From Topomyia yanbarensis (Eukaryota; Arthropoda; Insecta; Diptera; Culicidae): 64,000 nt of DNA. A program made the position numbers and the translations under genes. Under the pieces are notes generated by a model. It was not told the origin of the DNA. It ran no database searches and saw only the letters and a list, made by a program, of their open reading frames with translations. Positions 1-9,933 of this stretch are shown here, piece after piece. The stretch is taken from assembly GCF_030247195.1 (NCBI RefSeq), contig NC_080671.1, positions 61,975,589 to 62,039,588 of the forward strand, read 5' to 3'. How positions within the stretch are numbered: position 1 is the first letter of the stretch; every line of letters begins with the position of its first letter.

Positions 1-3000
1 AAACTATCGTGTTGAGTTATCGATGCTGTCTTATTCAATATACATATTGAAGTTTTCGGCTTGAGCTCGAAAATCAATTTTCGTTCGAGTTCGCTAGAAG
101 AAGTACTATATTATCAAGGAGCTTTGGTATTATGACATCTAATCAATCAAACTCGAAAATGGTGATACATGCTTGATAGCTTAATTACTGTCGACTATCA
201 ACGTTTGCGATTAGGATTCGGATTAGTTTGAATCGTTTTAATTATTTTGTTTATTCATTTTTTCATGCAATCACTATTCGCATTAGTTCGGCAAACTACT
301 TCAACTACTTGTTTCATATCTTTATTTCGACCAATATGTAGTTACATTTTTTTTACCTTTTGACAAGTTTGAATTAATATGGAATTACTATGTATGGAAC
401 ATTATGAAAATTTAGAGCTTTTACACGTGTGAACAATGTATACAAATCGTAAAACTATAAAAATAGTAGATCATTAGGAACAGGCTTCAAATCTTACGAA
501 CTATTCTTTTGTCTTCTGCTGGTTGGAGTAAAGCTTAGGCAGAGTTACTACGAATCGTTCAAGTCTACCAACATCTCTAACGGACCAAATGAGACTTAAG
601 CACTATTTACACCTTTCAGATCCGTTTCAGCACCGGTTCAGTTCCGTGCACGGACACCAATATTTTTTCATACAAATCAAATGCACGGCGCCGTCCCGGA
701 CAAGGATGAATGCTCGTTGTTTTTTTTTGTTTTCCCGAGATACCGCTTTCTTTCCATAACGTCCGTCTGTAATTATGAAGTGCAAAGCATTTTCTGGTAG
801 ACGAATTCAAACATATTATCCAGAACTGAAGTTCTACAGGTTTCCGAGAGATCCGGTAGCGCGGTGTGTGGATTAATGCGGAAATGTCTCTTTTCGAAGT
901 CTAACCGAGTAACTGACTATTTAGCCTAAGTATGAAAATATTTTCAACTTCATGTAAAAATTGTGTTTGTTCCAGCGCCGAGTAAATTGGGAGTATTGTC
1001 TATCGCGAGATAATATAGCATTTCGTCGAGTTGTTGCTATATGGGATACACACGAGTGCGGTCGAAACAAAAACAAACGTCAAAATGTTTTCTCACTCGC
1101 ACTGATGCAGACTAGATGGGCGCGTAATTCAACGCACGGCCCGGTGGCGCATGGCTGAATAGTCGCAATGTGGATTTAAGAAAAGATTCGCAATACTTTG
1201 AAGCAAATCGTGAGAAAGCTATTTCGGAAATCGCTTCTTGTTCTTCTTTTAGTATTATCGATACAGTTGAATTTTACAGTTTTCAACTGCATCAATCATC
1301 GGTGTAAATAGGAGCGTGTTATTTTCTACTGCTGTTTTCTCTGAAAAAATCAAATGAAGTACTGGAACAAACCTATATACCTATACAAACTAAATAAAAA
1401 TTAAGCCTTGCAAAAAAGTAGTTTTAGAATATTTAAACTAAATGCGAACAGAGAAGATTGATCTTGTGAATGAGGGTGCTCGACTCAGAAAGCAACTTAC
1501 AAAAATGAAGAGCATGGAAATATTTTATATAAATATTTCCACGTAATGGCCAACAACAAATATATATTATTTTGCTTTGCTGTATTCCGATGGAAAACCC
1601 GTAATGATCATTTAAATGCGGATATAAAGACTAAATCATTGATTTTTCCCGGAGCGTGAAATTGATACATAATATAGAATATTTTAATCAGAAGTTTTGG
1701 ACACGATTGTAACAAAACAAATATTTTGGCAACATTGGTCGAGTGGGGGTATGTCGTTTTCAGCAGGGATTAGCAAAATATAAGAAGAAGTCAGCTGGCG
1801 GATCCTATCCTAGCTCGATGGGTACACTTTTTTTTGACTTCACTCTTTGCGCAACTGTTCTTTATAAACTGTGCTGTGTACGACAATCGGCTTCTTATTT
1901 TTCCTTCGATATTCTTTTTTTCGCACATTTTAACCCTGCCGAAATCTTCCAAACAGTGTTGCTATTGTTATTAATGGAAATGGAGTCTTGTTAGTTTATT
2001 TTATGCCGGCATTATTTTGTATCTTGAATTTACTATATTGATGAAGAGCACCGTTTTTCCATGTCATGGGTCCTTAGTATGGTTTGAGGAAGCCATTTTC
2101 TGAAAAATTTTAGATTATTGTGTGGTTTCTGTCTTATTTTTGTTAAAGTCAATCAAGCACGTATACGGTAAATGCATAATAAATACTTGTTTCACTTTTC
2201 TGCACAGTTTATGTTCAATTTAGTCATTTTTACTTTTTTAACGATAACAATTTTATTTGTCAAAAGTAATGACTATCTTGTCCTATAAATATAGCAACAC
2301 TGCCAAACATCATTTCGCTATCCCTGCAGTAACATTGCGTACACTGCAAAAATTCAGAATCAACGAATCAGGAGCTGGATCATTCTGACATAAAATTGGA
2401 ACAAAAACGCCCCCCTCCCCTATTGTCACGTTCTGTCTTAGGTATTTAGTAACGAAGGAGGCAGCGAAAAGACAGGCGATTCCAGTGGATTTCATCGTTC
2501 ATTAAATGGATATGAGAATTTTAGGCCCTGAACTACTGCAAATCAGTCAGTATTCAAAAAAAATCTTGTCAGTAATTAACGTTTTAATGTTCAACTGAGA
2601 AAATCTCGAAAAAAGGCCATCGTTGGAAGCGGAAAGAAGCAAATTTTGTTCCACCATTGGCCAAAAACTGGGACGGGAAGTGTGAAGTGAAATAAAGTAA
2701 CTGTCACCGTGAACCGGTAATGGCTTGTCATTGCGAACCGGATGATGATTTTCATTTTCTTATAATGGACAGCATCTGGGTAGTATCGTAATATGCTGGC
2801 TATATACAAGGTGTTTTCAGAAAATATATTTTACATGTTGCTTAGATGCACGTACATTCACAGAAACAAATATGCAAAATGCAACGACGGCACGTGCAAT
2901 TTTATTATTCTGCTCAACAGTTATGGTTATGTTGTTTTACACAGCTCAGACAAACGGTAACATATGTTACTATTTTTTAATTGCCACAAGGTTCTACTGT

Positions 3001-3046
3001 ATCGATTTTGTTGGCTATTTTCGGCAAATTTGAGACTAAGCGAAAC
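1..3046. other. non-coding DNA, probably intron/upstream of the MARVEL gene
   Basis: AT-rich sequence with no open frame showing recognisable protein similarity. The exon at 4064 starts at a splice acceptor, so at least part of this stretch should be the preceding intron. No earlier exon of that gene could be identified. The short open frames present have no family features and are treated as chance. Confidence 0.5.
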
Positions 3047-3455
3047 GAAAGCAACGAAATTGAAATGCGGATAGGTATTCTAGAGCGAATCAGTTGTAAA
3101 ATTAGAACGGAAAACTAGGACTAGGCAGGCTCATATGGACATGATCGAAAGGAAATGTGAAGAATTCTTTCCCTCTGCTAAGTACAAGTTGGGCGTTGCA
3201 CCCAAGTCTACCGCATGGTCTATGGTAGAACCTCATGTTTTACCACCGACGCCGACGATGATGAGTTATGTTCTACCATAGACCATGCGGTAGACTTGGG
3301 TGCAACGCCCAACTCCTACTTAGCAGAAGGCAAAGAATTCTTCACATTTCCTTTCAATCATGTTCATATGAACCTGCCTAGTCCTAGTTTTCCGTTCTAA
3401 GTTTATAACTGATGCGCTCTAGAATACCTATCTGTCTTTCAATTCCATTGCTTTC
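3047..3455. repeat. long foldback (inverted-repeat) element
   Basis: The sequence folds back on itself almost end to end. The left arm (about 3047-3231) is the near-perfect reverse complement of the right arm (about 3270-3455), leaving a loop of roughly 38 bases. Matching blocks include the outer GAAAGCAA with its partner TTGCTTTC, and the inner CTATGGTAGAAC with GTTCTACCATAG. It has no coding capacity, so it is a non-autonomous foldback/MITE. A target-site duplication was not clear. Confidence 0.85.
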
Positions 3456-4063
3456 AGTAACATAATAATGAATTATTCATGCCATGTTTGAGCTCCATAA
3501 TTTTCGGCACAAAACTGTACCTCATCGGCAGAAATCTATGCCGCATCGGCACAGCACTATCGTCGACATTTGCTTGAAATTATTTTGCAAGCGGATTTTT
3601 CCCTGCAAAATAACATCCATATCGGGAAGGAAAAAGAAGACCGTCTTCGCATGTCCCGCCCTACCAATACCCCGAATAGATTGATTTAAAGATTGTGTAA
3701 AGGGTAGTGGAAAAACTGCATGAAAGTAGCATGCTACTTTCGTTCTCAAAGATGGCCGCTTTTAAGGCATTTTCAAATAAACCTTAATTGCATAATAGCT
3801 GTAAATTAGCATTTTTGTGGTACGGCAGTAATGCAAGTGTATATTTTGCCAAATGTAGATCTTTAATATCACTAACGACGATTTAAATGCTTAATGGGTA
3901 GCCGTCAAGATGTTTCGTGTTTATTGCCTATTTGTGATTCATCGCAGAGTTTTGTAATAAGGCTTGGGTTTGAACATCTTCTCTTCACTGTTTACATCAC
4001 ATCGTTTCATTGTATAACATTTCATTAATCTATTGAATTAACTTTTTTTTTATTTTTTCCTAG

Positions 4064-4210
4064 TTTTTCGGTTACTGTGCCATGATCGCGTACGGGTACG
4101 ACGCATTCCTGAAGTACAAAGCTGTCAGTAGCGGTGAAATCGCTCAGGGAGATAGAGCCGTCCAGGTGCAACAACAGCAACAAACAATATCCACCGTAAC
4201 GACCTACTAG
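4064..4210 (+). CDS. MARVEL-domain (CMTM-like) membrane protein, terminal exon
   Basis: Last coding exon of a multi-pass membrane protein. A pyrimidine-rich tract ending TTTTTTCCTAG provides the splice acceptor at 4061-4063. The frame then reads 48 residues and stops at TAG 4208-4210. It begins FFGYCAMIAYGYDAFLKY, which resembles the end of the fourth transmembrane helix of insect CKLF-like MARVEL (CMTM) proteins. A cytoplasmic tail follows with a run of five glutamines and the end TISTVTTY. The family has four helices and acts in membrane apposition and vesicle trafficking. The earlier exons were not found and probably lie left of the window. The family call rests on this short piece only; the exon itself is well supported by acceptor, frame and codon use. 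Confidence 0.65.
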   Translation, partial: FFGYCAMIAYGYDAFLKYKAVSSGEIAQGDRAVQVQQQQQTISTVTTY

Positions 4211-5335
4211 GGTGGAGAGTCACCAGCTATGCTACGAACTCACTGCACGTTTCTAGTGATAAGAAAAAAACAAGTTTGTCGCTTTCAATCGCAATGTCAA
4301 TCAAGAATTCACGTTAATTAGTTGGTAAATGTAAATTATTTTGTTCGGTTTAAACATGTACAATTTTGCTGCGTCCTGATTGGCTCTACAAAGAATTGTT
4401 TCATTGATGTTACACTCAGAAACTTTTGAATCTCTAGTTGACATTACGTTAAGATTTCTCGTTGTAAACTAGTATTACTTATGGAAATATCGGATGATGT
4501 TTTTTCGATTTTTTGGAGCAGTTTTACATTTTTACAGTTTATTGTTCAATCTACACGCTTAGTCTAACAACATGAAAAATCTCAGAAATGAAATTTCGAA
4601 CCAATGAAAACAGTTCCACCGTTCAATGCGCCTTAAATATGGTCTTAATGTGCTAGTGTAACAAGTATCACGGTAAACCAAATATACCATCCTCCGTCGT
4701 ATCGTTGGAGTGTGATTGATAGTCGCTGATTGCAACAGAGCTCTAACCGCAGGTAACTTACTTCTTATCATTCAGACATAGGATCAAAAGCTGTATCCTG
4801 GATACAGTATCCAGAAGTCTTGTATTGTCATAAATCTCAACAAACATATGAGGATCAGCTTTTATTTAGAAAAATAATTAATTTTATTGGCAATTTTGTT
4901 CTTTTTTGTATAATACTAATTGTTCATTATTTAGTTAAGGTTAAATAGTTTAATCAACTGTAATGCTGGTAAGCCACTACATCTACGATTTTCTAAAGAA
5001 TGTTTATGAAATGTCGACATCGATAAAATAGCTAACGAGCTGTATTATACTGGATATAGCAGCAATACATACAAGAGATGTTGTTGGAGCACACCAGTCT
5101 ACCAGCAAGATGCAGAAAAAGAAAGAAAGGTGGAAACATTTGTCACTTTTGAGTGTATTAGTTTGATACTTGTAAATACTTGTAGACATAGCGTCCGGCT
5201 CTCTGAAGGTAAACATAACCATCGTGACGAGAATATGCTTCTTTGGCGCGGGATGTAAAGAGATAAAAGGCCCAGCTTCACCTCATTCCTCCGTATCGAA
5301 AACTTAGGGACACTATTTATGTCAAAACCACCGAG
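4211..5335. other. 3' UTR and intergenic DNA after the MARVEL gene
   Basis: Begins as the likely 3' UTR of the preceding exon. No canonical AATAAA signal was seen soon after the stop. The remainder is AT-rich without recognisable coding or repeat content. It ends where the duplicated histone-derived block starts. Confidence 0.4.
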
Positions 5336-5490
5336 AAAAAGATGGGTGGGTAATGTCTGCGACATAACCGGAGAGATGTAGAATACATAAGGAACACGTT
5401 CTTTAAATATTTTGATACTCATTGGAATTTTCGGACAAAAGGTGATTTGGGCGAGGAATATTTCAAATTATTCTTTACAAAAATGATGGT

Positions 5491-5506
5491 GGTCCTGAAA
5501 AGGACC
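5491..5506 (-). terminator. histone mRNA 3' stem-loop, unit A
   Basis: On the - strand this reads GGTCCTTTTCAGGACC: a perfect 6-bp stem with a TTTC loop, matching the metazoan replication-dependent histone 3'-end signal bound by SLBP. The recognisable coding part of this unit is largely lost. The identical site is at 15929-15944. Confidence 0.85.
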
Positions 5507-5973
5507 GGTTTTGTTGGCGTTGTTGGCCTTGGTGAGGGAGATGGCTAACGATGAAATTAATTGTTAGCATGAGGAAGTCGCGTAGTACTGGCCAATGGAA
5601 GAACAGATAATAATTGATTCCTGAAAATCAATTTTTCTTTATTCATGTAAATTATACATACTTACAAATCTAGCAGAAGATTCCTGATCATATTTCTGAA
5701 TCATTAGTGCGAACATTGTGTAATTTGGTTAAGTACAATGAAAGTTACAAACTTTCCAAACTCGACCTTCTGTTCCTTCAGAAATATTGAAATGGGGTGT
5801 CTATATTAAACCGTTAGTCGTGGTCACAATAAAAAAAAGATGGGTGGGTAATGTCTGTCACATAACCGGAGCGTCGTGATTTCAATTCGAGACGTTAATT
5901 TAAATCTAATAATATTCAACAGAATCACATTTGAATGGGAAATTTTCAAATAATTCTCTATGGTAATAATGGT

Positions 5974-5989
5974 GGTTCTGAAAAGAACC
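5974..5989 (-). terminator. histone mRNA 3' stem-loop, unit B
   Basis: The - strand reads GGTTCTTTTCAGAACC, a perfect 6-bp stem with a TTTC loop, directly downstream of an H3 C-terminal coding remnant. The duplicate is at 16412-16427. Confidence 0.88.
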
Positions 5990-6190
5990 TTTGGTATCGG
6001 CGTTGGTGTTGATGGTGATGCGCTGGATCGTTGGATATTTTTGGCATGATAGTTACGTGCCTGGCGAACTGTTTTGTAGCCTCGAACAAAACGACAAGAC
6101 TCTCTTCTTCGGGTACCATTACGGCTGAACTTTATAAACTTAGCTCGACTTTGAAATCCTGCACAATCTCACGAATCAGACACTAGTAGG
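5990..6190 (-). pseudogene. histone H3 remnant, unit B (C-terminal part)
   Basis: On the - strand the translation shows decayed H3 C-terminal blocks. The clearest is ARHVTIMPKI, which corresponds to the conserved AKRVTIMPKDI of H3. Upstream of it are shifted pieces matching the REIAQDF and FQSSAVMAL regions. Frameshifts, stops and loss of the N-terminal half mean no protein can be made. The unit ends with a perfect histone stem-loop (5974-5989), so the ancestor was a replication-dependent H3 gene. The identical copy is at 16428-16628. Confidence 0.75.
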
Positions 6191-6520
6191 GCCATTTTGT
6201 TTGCTACTAGCACGGAGCTGCACAAAAAAACCATTTAATGCAGTTAGTTCACGGGGGCTGCCAAAAAGCTTGAATATAAGCATGCGACTTCAACGTTTCT
6301 CTTAAACACATGCAACAACACATTCGTTTTGGTAATACTGATAATAACAGTAGAAAGGAATGGAAAAGCAGTGCACGAAACGAGCGAGAGGATAATTTAA
6401 ATTTTTGTTCCGTGTGCAAGCTACTTCTTTCCACACAACGTATTATGTTGCTTGTTGAAAATTTGCTACACACCTTAAAATGAAAGTTTCAGTTTAACTC
6501 TCACTAGAACACAATTGATT

Positions 6521-6536
6521 GGTCCTGAAAAGAACC
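6521..6536 (-). terminator. histone mRNA 3' stem-loop, unit C
   Basis: The - strand reads GGTTCTTTTCAGGACC. It pairs fully if one G-U wobble is allowed, with a TTTC loop. A purine-rich stretch (GTGAGAGTTAAA) follows on the - strand where the U7-binding histone downstream element would sit. The duplicate is at 16959-16974. Confidence 0.88.
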
Positions 6537-6544
6537 GTTGCTTT

Positions 6545-6866
6545 TATTGTAATTTACGCCCACTCCCACAAACCGACCAAGTAGGCATCACTGGCTTCAT
6601 TACGGCTGAGTTTTGTAAGCGTAGCTCGACTTTGAAGTAATACACAACCTTACGAACCAGACGCTGGAATGTTAGCCAGCGGATTAGTTGCTCCGTTGCC
6701 CTTTAGTTGGGGCGAAATACTAGCACGGCGACAGTTCCTGATCGGTAGTTGGTTGCGATGGGCCACCAGTAGCTGGGGCACTTTTGCGGACCGTCATCAT
6801 CGCCAACTGCTTTCCTCCGGTGGACTGGCTGCTTGCTAGTGCTTGAACGAATACGAATGATGAGAA
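6545..6866 (-). pseudogene. histone H3 pseudogene, unit C
   Basis: Read on the - strand, H3 blocks follow in the native order. They are: a decayed N-terminal tail around the KQ..R.K.GGKA region; SAPATGG-like sequence (6770-6785); FQRLVR-like sequence (about 6655-6668); and AYLVGL before the 3' end (about 6578-6595). Several frameshifts and in-frame stops break it, and it is shorter than the 411-nt coding length of H3. The upstream - strand carries a TATA-like CATATATGAATA at about 6879-6890. The identical copy is at 16983-17304. Histone H3 packages DNA in nucleosomes; this copy cannot encode it. Confidence 0.82.
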
Positions 6867-7308
6867 AAACCGACCGACCAATATTCATATATGAAAACAC
6901 GAGAAAGCACTACTATCGCTCTCCCGCTCGTTTTCGTGCCATTCCTGTGCCTTTCCTTTCCGTTCGGCTACCAATACTAGCATAACCAAAACGAATATTC
7001 TGTCCTTCCATCGCCTTCAATTTAGTGGCCAGTGCTAGCAAACTTGCATGTTCAGTTTTTCATTAACAACATTTTCAAAGAATGTTGCAGATTTGAAAAG
7101 AAGGAAGGAGAAGATTTTCACAAATTTAAATTTTTTTGTCTTATTTGTTAGCGCTGATAAAGGCTATTTAGTTTGCTACTAGCAAGGAGCTGCACAAACT
7201 ACTTTGCACGTTCTATATTTTATCAATACTAGAGAGGATCAATAAAATAATTCAAATTGTAATAGCGACATGCAATTGTGGCAACACTGGCCAAGAGATG
7301 GTGGGGGA

Positions 7309-7577
7309 CAGAGATGCCAGATTTGCAGACAAGTCTGCAAATTCGCAGACTTTTGATTTAAGCTGCAGATTTTTTCGATGACGCAGATATTTGCAGATTT
7401 TACCGTTTGGTTGCAGATATTTGCAGATATTTGCAGATTTTTGAGTTTGGTTGCAGATATTTGCAGATTTTTTAATATAAAGCTTTTGGTTACACTAGCT
7501 TTCCTCACATTTTTTGTTCTTCCCAGACTTTTAAAATTATTATTGCAGACATTTGAAAAAAGTACCTGGCATCTCTG
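7309..7577. mobile_element. hAT-type MITE inside the histone block (copy 1)
   Basis: Ends are CAGAGATGCC and GGCATCTCTG, flanked by a perfect 8-bp target-site duplication GTGGGGGA (7301-7308 and 7578-7585), as expected for hAT elements. The interior holds imperfect repeats of GCAGATATTTGCAGAT and encodes no transposase. It sits in the 3' flank of H3 unit D. The same insertion is in the other block copy at 17747-18015, so it predates the block duplication. Confidence 0.9.
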
Positions 7578-7789
7578 GTGGGGGAACACGCACATTCGTT
7601 TTAGTTATGATGGTAGTAGCAGCAGAAAGGAAAGGAAAAGCAGTGCACGAAAACGAGCAAGAGAGGATAATTTAAATTCTCTTTCTTTCTTTCCACACAT
7701 CGTATTTTTTATATAGCTTTCTGAAAATTATTTGTTATACACCATAAAATGTAAATTTCAGTTTAACTCTTATTACAACACAATTAATT

Positions 7790-7805
7790 GGTCCTGTAAA
7801 GAACC
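7790..7805 (-). terminator. histone mRNA 3' stem-loop, unit D (loop variant)
   Basis: The - strand reads GGTTCTTTACAGGACC. The stem is as in unit C, but the loop is TTTA instead of TTTC. The duplicate is at 18228-18243. Confidence 0.8.
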
Positions 7806-7809
7806 GTTT

Positions 7810-8165
7810 ATTGTTTTATTGCGGGAGCATAATTCAGACGCACTCCCCGCGGACACGGTGAGCCACAAAGCACTATTTTGCATCCTCGAACAAACCGACC
7901 AAGTAGGCATCGTTGGCTTCTCGGGGCATCATTACGACTGAGCTTTGTAAGCGTGGCTGGATTTTGCAGTCCTGCACAATCTCACGATCCAGACGCTGGA
8001 ACGATAGCCTACTCTGTTGCCCTTTAGTTGGGGCGAAATTCTAGCAGGTCGACAGTTCCTGATCGGGTTGCGATGAGTCACCAGTAGCAGGGGCACTTTT
8101 TCCGCCGTCGTCATTGCCAACTGCTTTCCTTCGGTGGACTGGCTGCTTGCTAGTGCTTGAACGAA
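7810..8165 (-). pseudogene. histone H3 pseudogene, unit D
   Basis: The best preserved H3 relic. The - strand gives, in order: a decayed N-terminal tail with a small deletion; SAPATG (about 8080-8100); [14 protein letters not shown] (about 7966-8010), matching LPFQRLVREIAQDFK; QSSVVM and then [13 protein letters not shown] (about 7880-7950), matching [25 protein letters not shown] stop after the LFED block and frame changes prevent a full product, and the start codon is lost. A TATA box and a histone stem-loop flank it in the right places. The identical copy is at 18248-18603. Identity with H3 is clear from block order; inactivity is inferred from the breaks. Confidence 0.87.
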
Positions 8166-8197
8166 TACGAATGATGAGAAAAACCGACCGACAGATA

Positions 8198-8205
8198 TTT
8201 ATATA
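8198..8205 (-). promoter_or_regulatory. TATA box of H3 unit D
   Basis: The - strand reads TATATAAA, followed about 25-30 bases later by TCATCATTCG and then the decayed H3 start. This is the compact promoter layout of insect histone genes. The duplicate is at 18636-18643. Confidence 0.6.
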
Positions 8206-9375
8206 ATCGCGCTAATATGCACTACTATCGCTTTCTCGCTCGTTCTCGTGCCGTGCATGAGCCTTTCCTTTCCGTCCGGCTTCTAATGGTCTAACCAAAG
8301 GAATATGCCGTCTTTCCCCCACCAACTGCTCTCGTCAAGCAACCCAATGCGAATAACCATAGGAACAAACATGTAGTGGACCTATATATAAACTTTTCAT
8401 TATTTTATTGTTCGGTTGGTCCACCATTTTGACGGCTCTGTGCGGGATGGGCTGAAAATTTTCACTTTTCCGAGTCGTTTTCGAAAGATTTTTCAAAACA
8501 CAATTTTTTGTTATTAGTGCATGTTATACATACTTCAAATTTTAATACAGCATAGAGGAACATATTTGCAACAAATTGGCCTAAAAATCAAATCATTCTG
8601 TTTAGTATGATAAAAGTTATTAACGTTCAAAATCTGACGCGGCGCCGCAGCCGATATTTTGAAACGGGACCCCTATATTGAAACCTTAAATGTATTCTAC
8701 ATTAAAAATAATTATGACTGAACCAAAACAAAACATATGACAACAAATAAGCCCAATACATTTGTTTATGTTTTTCTTCTCCATATCCTCCAGTTTTATC
8801 GCAGAAGAATGACAACCGCATTCATGCATAGAAAATATTGCGCCCACCTGTATCGTCTTGGTCTACCATGTTGGATTTACGTGATGAGAGCTAACAATAT
8901 AATTTGCCCAAAAAGAGCTATTTGTATATTGATAGGGGTTGCCTTAACCTTAAAATGTACTACAAATTGTCGAACAAAAGCTACTTATAACTAGGGTCTG
9001 TTGCAATCAGCGATGCTCATGAAATCTTCAAACGCATTTTCTAATAGTAATAACAATTATATACATACAATAAATAAAAATGAGTCAAATAAATTATTTA
9101 AACTGTGGATATTATTGTACACTTTTTTCTTCGATTTCATCACAAAACTTAAGCGTAAATATAACAATTTTGAATAATGGTTGTCAAATGTCGAACCAGG
9201 AAAGATCGATGAAAAATCGATTTTTCGAGGTTAAAAGTTCTATTGTAAAAAATCGCGGCGTTTTCAATGAGAATTTTGGGAGAAAAATCGATTTTATTGA
9301 ATCCACAAAATCGATGTTTCGAGGTGAAAGTATTCCTTAATATTCTTAAATAGGACGGTTTTTAAATCCTAACCT

Positions 9376-9778
9376 CCCGAATAGAAATGTACAGTAACGA
9401 AACCATGATATTTACTGTAACAGTACAGTAATTTTACAATAATTTACAGCAAGTTCTAGTGTTATGCTACAATACAAAAACAATAAACTTTAACATTTCT
9501 ACAGTAAATTTCAATGTAAAATCGACTTTTACAATGAAAAAGGGTTATGTATCTTAACATTAAAAAAAATCGATTTGTTTCCATACATTTCTTTCTCGAA
9601 AACAAAATTTAATGTGAATTTACTGGATCAGTCTTTTCCTGAACAGTAAAATTAATTGTTACATGAAATTTAATTGAAAATAGAACTGCGACGAACAATG
9701 TTGAAATAGTAATAACTATAATATTTATTGTTTTATGATTGTTTGTAGGGTAAATGCTATTGTAAAATTCTATTCGGG
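9376..9778. mobile_element. MITE with CCCGAATAGAA termini
   Basis: The left end CCCGAATAGAA is matched by TTCTATTCGGG at the right end. The interior is rich in TTTACAGTA-type words. CTAAC occurs on both flanks (offset by two bases), a possible target duplication. A terminal piece of the same family lies inverted at about 29765-29863. Non-coding. Confidence 0.7.
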
Positions 9779-9933
9779 CTAACGCTACAGTATACACAAT
9801 TTCGAAAATTTCCTTTATTTAACTTGGGTAAGAACTATTGTCATTATCATCTAAATCGTTTTTCTTTTCCTCCGATTCCTTTATTCAGCATGATTGATGC
9901 GTACTTAAGGAAAAATCACCAAATCACTTAGTA

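Larger units (their letters stand above)
5336..8707 (-). repeat. histone-H3-derived repeat block, copy 1
   Basis: A 3,372-bp block present again at 15774-19145 in direct orientation with a constant offset of 10,438 bases and no net insertion or deletion. I saw no difference wherever I compared, and every open frame in one copy has an identical partner in the other. It contains four successive units on the - strand. Each carries a histone 3' stem-loop; three (B, C, D) also carry recognisable H3 coding remains, and unit A is too decayed to call. Units A and B share a 3' flank starting GATGGGTGGGTAATGTCTG (5341 and 5839). Units C and D share a different 3' flank (about 6319 and 7588). A 13-bp perfect inverted pair, ATGTAGAATACAT at 5376-5388 and ATGTATTCTACAT at 8690-8702, lies near the ends. 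No target-site duplication was found. Confidence 0.9.

Noticed and set aside
2920..2970. Possible short exon between AACAG and a GGTAACA donor
   Set aside because: Encodes only a few residues unlike any MARVEL segment; the signals are too weak.
3215..3400. 61-codon frame at 3215-3400
   Set aside because: Lies wholly within a foldback element; the frame is a side effect of the inverted arms.
5507..5620. Intact histone coding tail of another histone type (for example H1 or H4) after the unit A stem-loop
   Set aside because: The - strand translation is too decayed to assign; alignment with unit B suggests it is just a degenerate H3 end.
7321..7480. Regularly spaced GCAGAT repeats as a CRISPR-like array
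   Set aside because: Short degenerate simple repeats inside a eukaryotic MITE with no spacers.
7239..7716. 118- and 112-codon frames repeated at 17677-18154
   Set aside because: They are readings through the GCAGATATTTGCAGAT repeats of a hAT MITE and flanking histone-block sequence, not genes.
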